DNA of 64,000 nt, from positions 1 to 64,000 of the forward strand of contig NZ_FUKU01000036.1 of NCBI RefSeq assembly GCF_900163865.1. The letters are read 5' to 3'. The position numbers and the translations under genes were made by a program. The first letter of the stretch is position 1. Every line of letters begins with the position of its first letter. The DNA is from Sphingobacterium sp. JB170 (GTDB lineage: Bacteria > Bacteroidota > Bacteroidia > Sphingobacteriales > Sphingobacteriaceae). The notes below the pieces were generated by a model. That model ran no database searches. It was given only the letters and a program-made list of their open reading frames with translations, and was not told the origin of the DNA. Below, one piece after another: positions 62,476 to 64,000 of the stretch.

Positions 62476-63861
62476 ATGGCCAAATCGAAATCTACTTATT
62501 TCTGTCAAAATTGTGGGTATGAGTCGCCCAAGTGGTTGGGGCAATGCCCTTCTTGTAAACAATGGAATGTTTTCGTGGAGGAAGTCGTTGAGAAAGCGAG
62601 TTCTAAAGTGCCTGAGTGGCGAAGTGTCAATACGGCAAACTCCTCGCGGCGCACAAATAAAGCTGCGATCATCAACGAAATCGTTTACCAGGATGAACAG
62701 CGATTAGCCACGCCAGATAAAGAGTTCAACCGCGTACTTGGAGGGGGGATCGTTCCCGGGTCTCTAGTACTCATTGGTGGTGAGCCGGGAATCGGTAAAT
62801 CGACATTGATGTTACAAGTAGCCTTGGGGATTCCGAAAGTTAAAACACTTTATATTTCTGGCGAGGAGAGTGAGCAGCAGATTAAGATGCGCGCCGAGCG
62901 GCTGGTTCAAAACTCGACTGCGAATTGTTATATATTAACAGAAACTTCCACACAGAACATCTTTAAACAGATTGAAACGGTACAGCCTGATATTATCGTT
63001 ATCGACTCGATACAAACGCTGCATTCCTCCCAGATAGAATCGGCTCCAGGGTCGGTCTCGCAGGTTCGTGAATGTACCGCCGAGTTACTACGTTTTGCAA
63101 AAGAAACCAGTACACCGGTATTTATTGTGGGGCATATCACTAAGGACGGTTCAATTGCAGGACCTAAGGTGCTCGAACATATGGTCGATACAGTATTGCA
63201 GTTCGAAGGAGATCGGCATCACGTGTACCGCATTTTGCGTGCTGTTAAAAATCGGTTTGGATCTTCCGCCGAGCTGGGAATTTATGAAATGCAGGGGTCC
63301 GGTTTACGGGAGGTTTCCAATCCGTCGGAAATTATGCTCTCCCAGCGCGAAAAACCTGTAGGAGGGGTGGCTATCGCCGCCATGCTCGAGGGGGTGCGAC
63401 CTATGATGATCGAAGTGCAGGCGCTAGTGAGTAATTCGGCCTTTGGCACGCCGCAACGGACTTCAACAGGTTTTGATACAAAACGCTTGAGTATGCTGCT
63501 GGCTGTTTTAGAAAAAAGATTTGGATTTCGTCTAAGTATGCAGGACGTGTTCTTAAATATTGCTGGCGGCATACGTGTGGAGGATCCAGCGATCGATTTA
63601 GCGGTTATCGCTGCACTCATATCTTCCCAGCAGGATATCCCGTTACCAGCTCAAGTTGCTTTTGCGGGTGAGGTTGGTTTGTCGGGTGAAATACGTGCCG
63701 TTAATCGTATTGAACAGCGTATTGCTGAAGCTGAAAAATTAGGTTTCGAAGGGATTTTTATATCCAAGTACAATACCAAGGGTTTGGAAATCAAGAAGTA
63801 CAGCATAGCAATTCGGCCAATGGCGACATTGGAAGATCTTTTTACCGCTCTATTCGGCTAA
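62476..63861 (+). CDS. radA: DNA repair protein RadA
   Basis: A 461-residue RecA-like helicase for branch migration in recombination. An N-terminal zinc finger (CQNCGYESPKWLGQCPSC, residues 11-28) precedes the ATPase core (Walker A GGEPGIGKST near 95, the KNRFGSS motif near 258) and the Lon protease-like C-terminal domain (about 320-455). The start at 62476 is 4 nt after TATTTTCG, a near match to the -7 box. Confidence 0.95.
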   Translation: MAKSKSTYFCQNCGYESPKWLGQCPSCKQWNVFVEEVVEKASSKVPEWRSVNTANSSRRTNKAAIINEIVYQDEQRLATPDKEFNRVLGGGIVPGSLVLIGGEPGIGKSTLMLQVALGIPKVKTLYISGEESEQQIKMRAERLVQNSTANCYILTETSTQNIFKQIETVQPDIIVIDSIQTLHSSQIESAPGSVSQVRECTAELLRFAKETSTPVFIVGHITKDGSIAGPKVLEHMVDTVLQFEGDRHHVYRILRAVKNRFGSSAELGIYEMQGSGLREVSNPSEIMLSQREKPVGGVAIAAMLEGVRPMMIEVQALVSNSAFGTPQRTSTGFDTKRLSMLLAVLEKRFGFRLSMQDVFLNIAGGIRVEDPAIDLAVIAALISSQQDIPLPAQVAFAGEVGLSGEIRAVNRIEQRIAEAEKLGFEGIFISKYNTKGLEIKKYSIAIRPMATLEDLFTALFG

Positions 63862-63930
63862 ATTAAGATAAAGGAGACGTTTCGTGTGCCGTTCACCTCG
63901 GTGAGGAAGGCTTGCGAGGTAAGGCTTCAT

Positions 63931-64000
63931 TTATTTTAGAAGTTCGCGTAGCTTATTATTTAAATCCTCTCCGTGGAGGTTGCGTGCAACAATAATTCCT
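63931..64000 (-). CDS. C-terminal end of a thioredoxin/TlpA-like protein (partial)
   Basis: The minus strand from the right edge reads GIIVARNLHGEDLNNKLREL and ends with a stop at 63931-63933. This tail matches the end of TlpA/AhpC-type thioredoxin-fold proteins (a last strand, then the HGEDL and KLRELL helix). The start and the CxxC active site are beyond the window, so the assignment rests on this tail alone. Confidence 0.55.
   Translation of the reverse strand, partial: GIIVARNLHGEDLNNKLRELLK

Overview
The window looks like a chromosome segment of a Bacteroidota bacterium, most probably order Sphingobacteriales (Sphingobacteriaceae). The evidence is a SusC/SusD pair, outer-membrane barrels with carboxypeptidase-like N-terminal domains, a bamD-rpoZ-coaBC operon, a PafA-type phosphatase, MiaE, and many promoters with the Bacteroidota -7 element TAnnTTTG. 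Genus cannot be fixed from the sequence alone. No CRISPR array, tRNA, prophage or intact insertion sequence was found.

Layout. 1-80: the last bases of a 5S rRNA gene and its terminator, so an rRNA operon lies just to the left. 0.2-9.9 kb: housekeeping genes: a START-like protein, an RsmF-like protein that lacks both family cysteines, the bamD-rpoZ-coaBC operon, a NifU-like protein, a LolC/E-type permease, an MBL hydrolase, and a TPR-aroE pair. 10-19.2 kb: an OmpA-family porin, a phosphate group (PiT transporter, DUF47 regulator, PhoR-like kinase), phosphatidylserine decarboxylase, a MORN-repeat protein and DNA polymerase I. 19.3-26.4 kb: RsgA, a lipoprotein and the SusC/SusD pair. 26.4-42.7 kb: a looser accessory region: a flavin monooxygenase, a glycosyltransferase-GH1 pair, an NmrA-like reductase, a stretch with remnants of an acyltransferase and a TnpB-like transposase, an AraC regulator with a YkgB-like protein, DUF4256, a second glycosyltransferase, a GMC oxidoreductase with its Tat-exported partner, MiaE, an LLM oxidoreductase and a dicarboxylate-type symporter. 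42.7-64 kb: RlmN, VanZ, a PadR-PspC-outer-membrane-barrel operon, a LOG-family enzyme, an SMP-30-like protein, MurF, Rrf2, PafA, UvrA, exonuclease VII, a serine hydrolase overlapping an M19 dipeptidase, RadA, and the tail of a thioredoxin-like gene running off the end.

How genes work together. The DUF47-PiT pair should take up phosphate, with a histidine kinase just upstream that has no adjacent response regulator. PadR probably represses its own operon: a perfect inverted repeat overlaps the expected -33 element. Several genes (bamD, the MBL gene, xseA, padR, the gene at 5040; less clearly rsgA and radA) have the -7 box exactly 4 nt before the start codon, which predicts leaderless mRNAs. 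The points most worth a second look are the cysteine-less RsmF homologue, the 4-nt promoter spacing, the serine hydrolase that seems to keep a GH3 C-terminal-like domain without the catalytic barrel, and the PadR operator. No wholly new multi-gene system can be asserted from the sequence alone.
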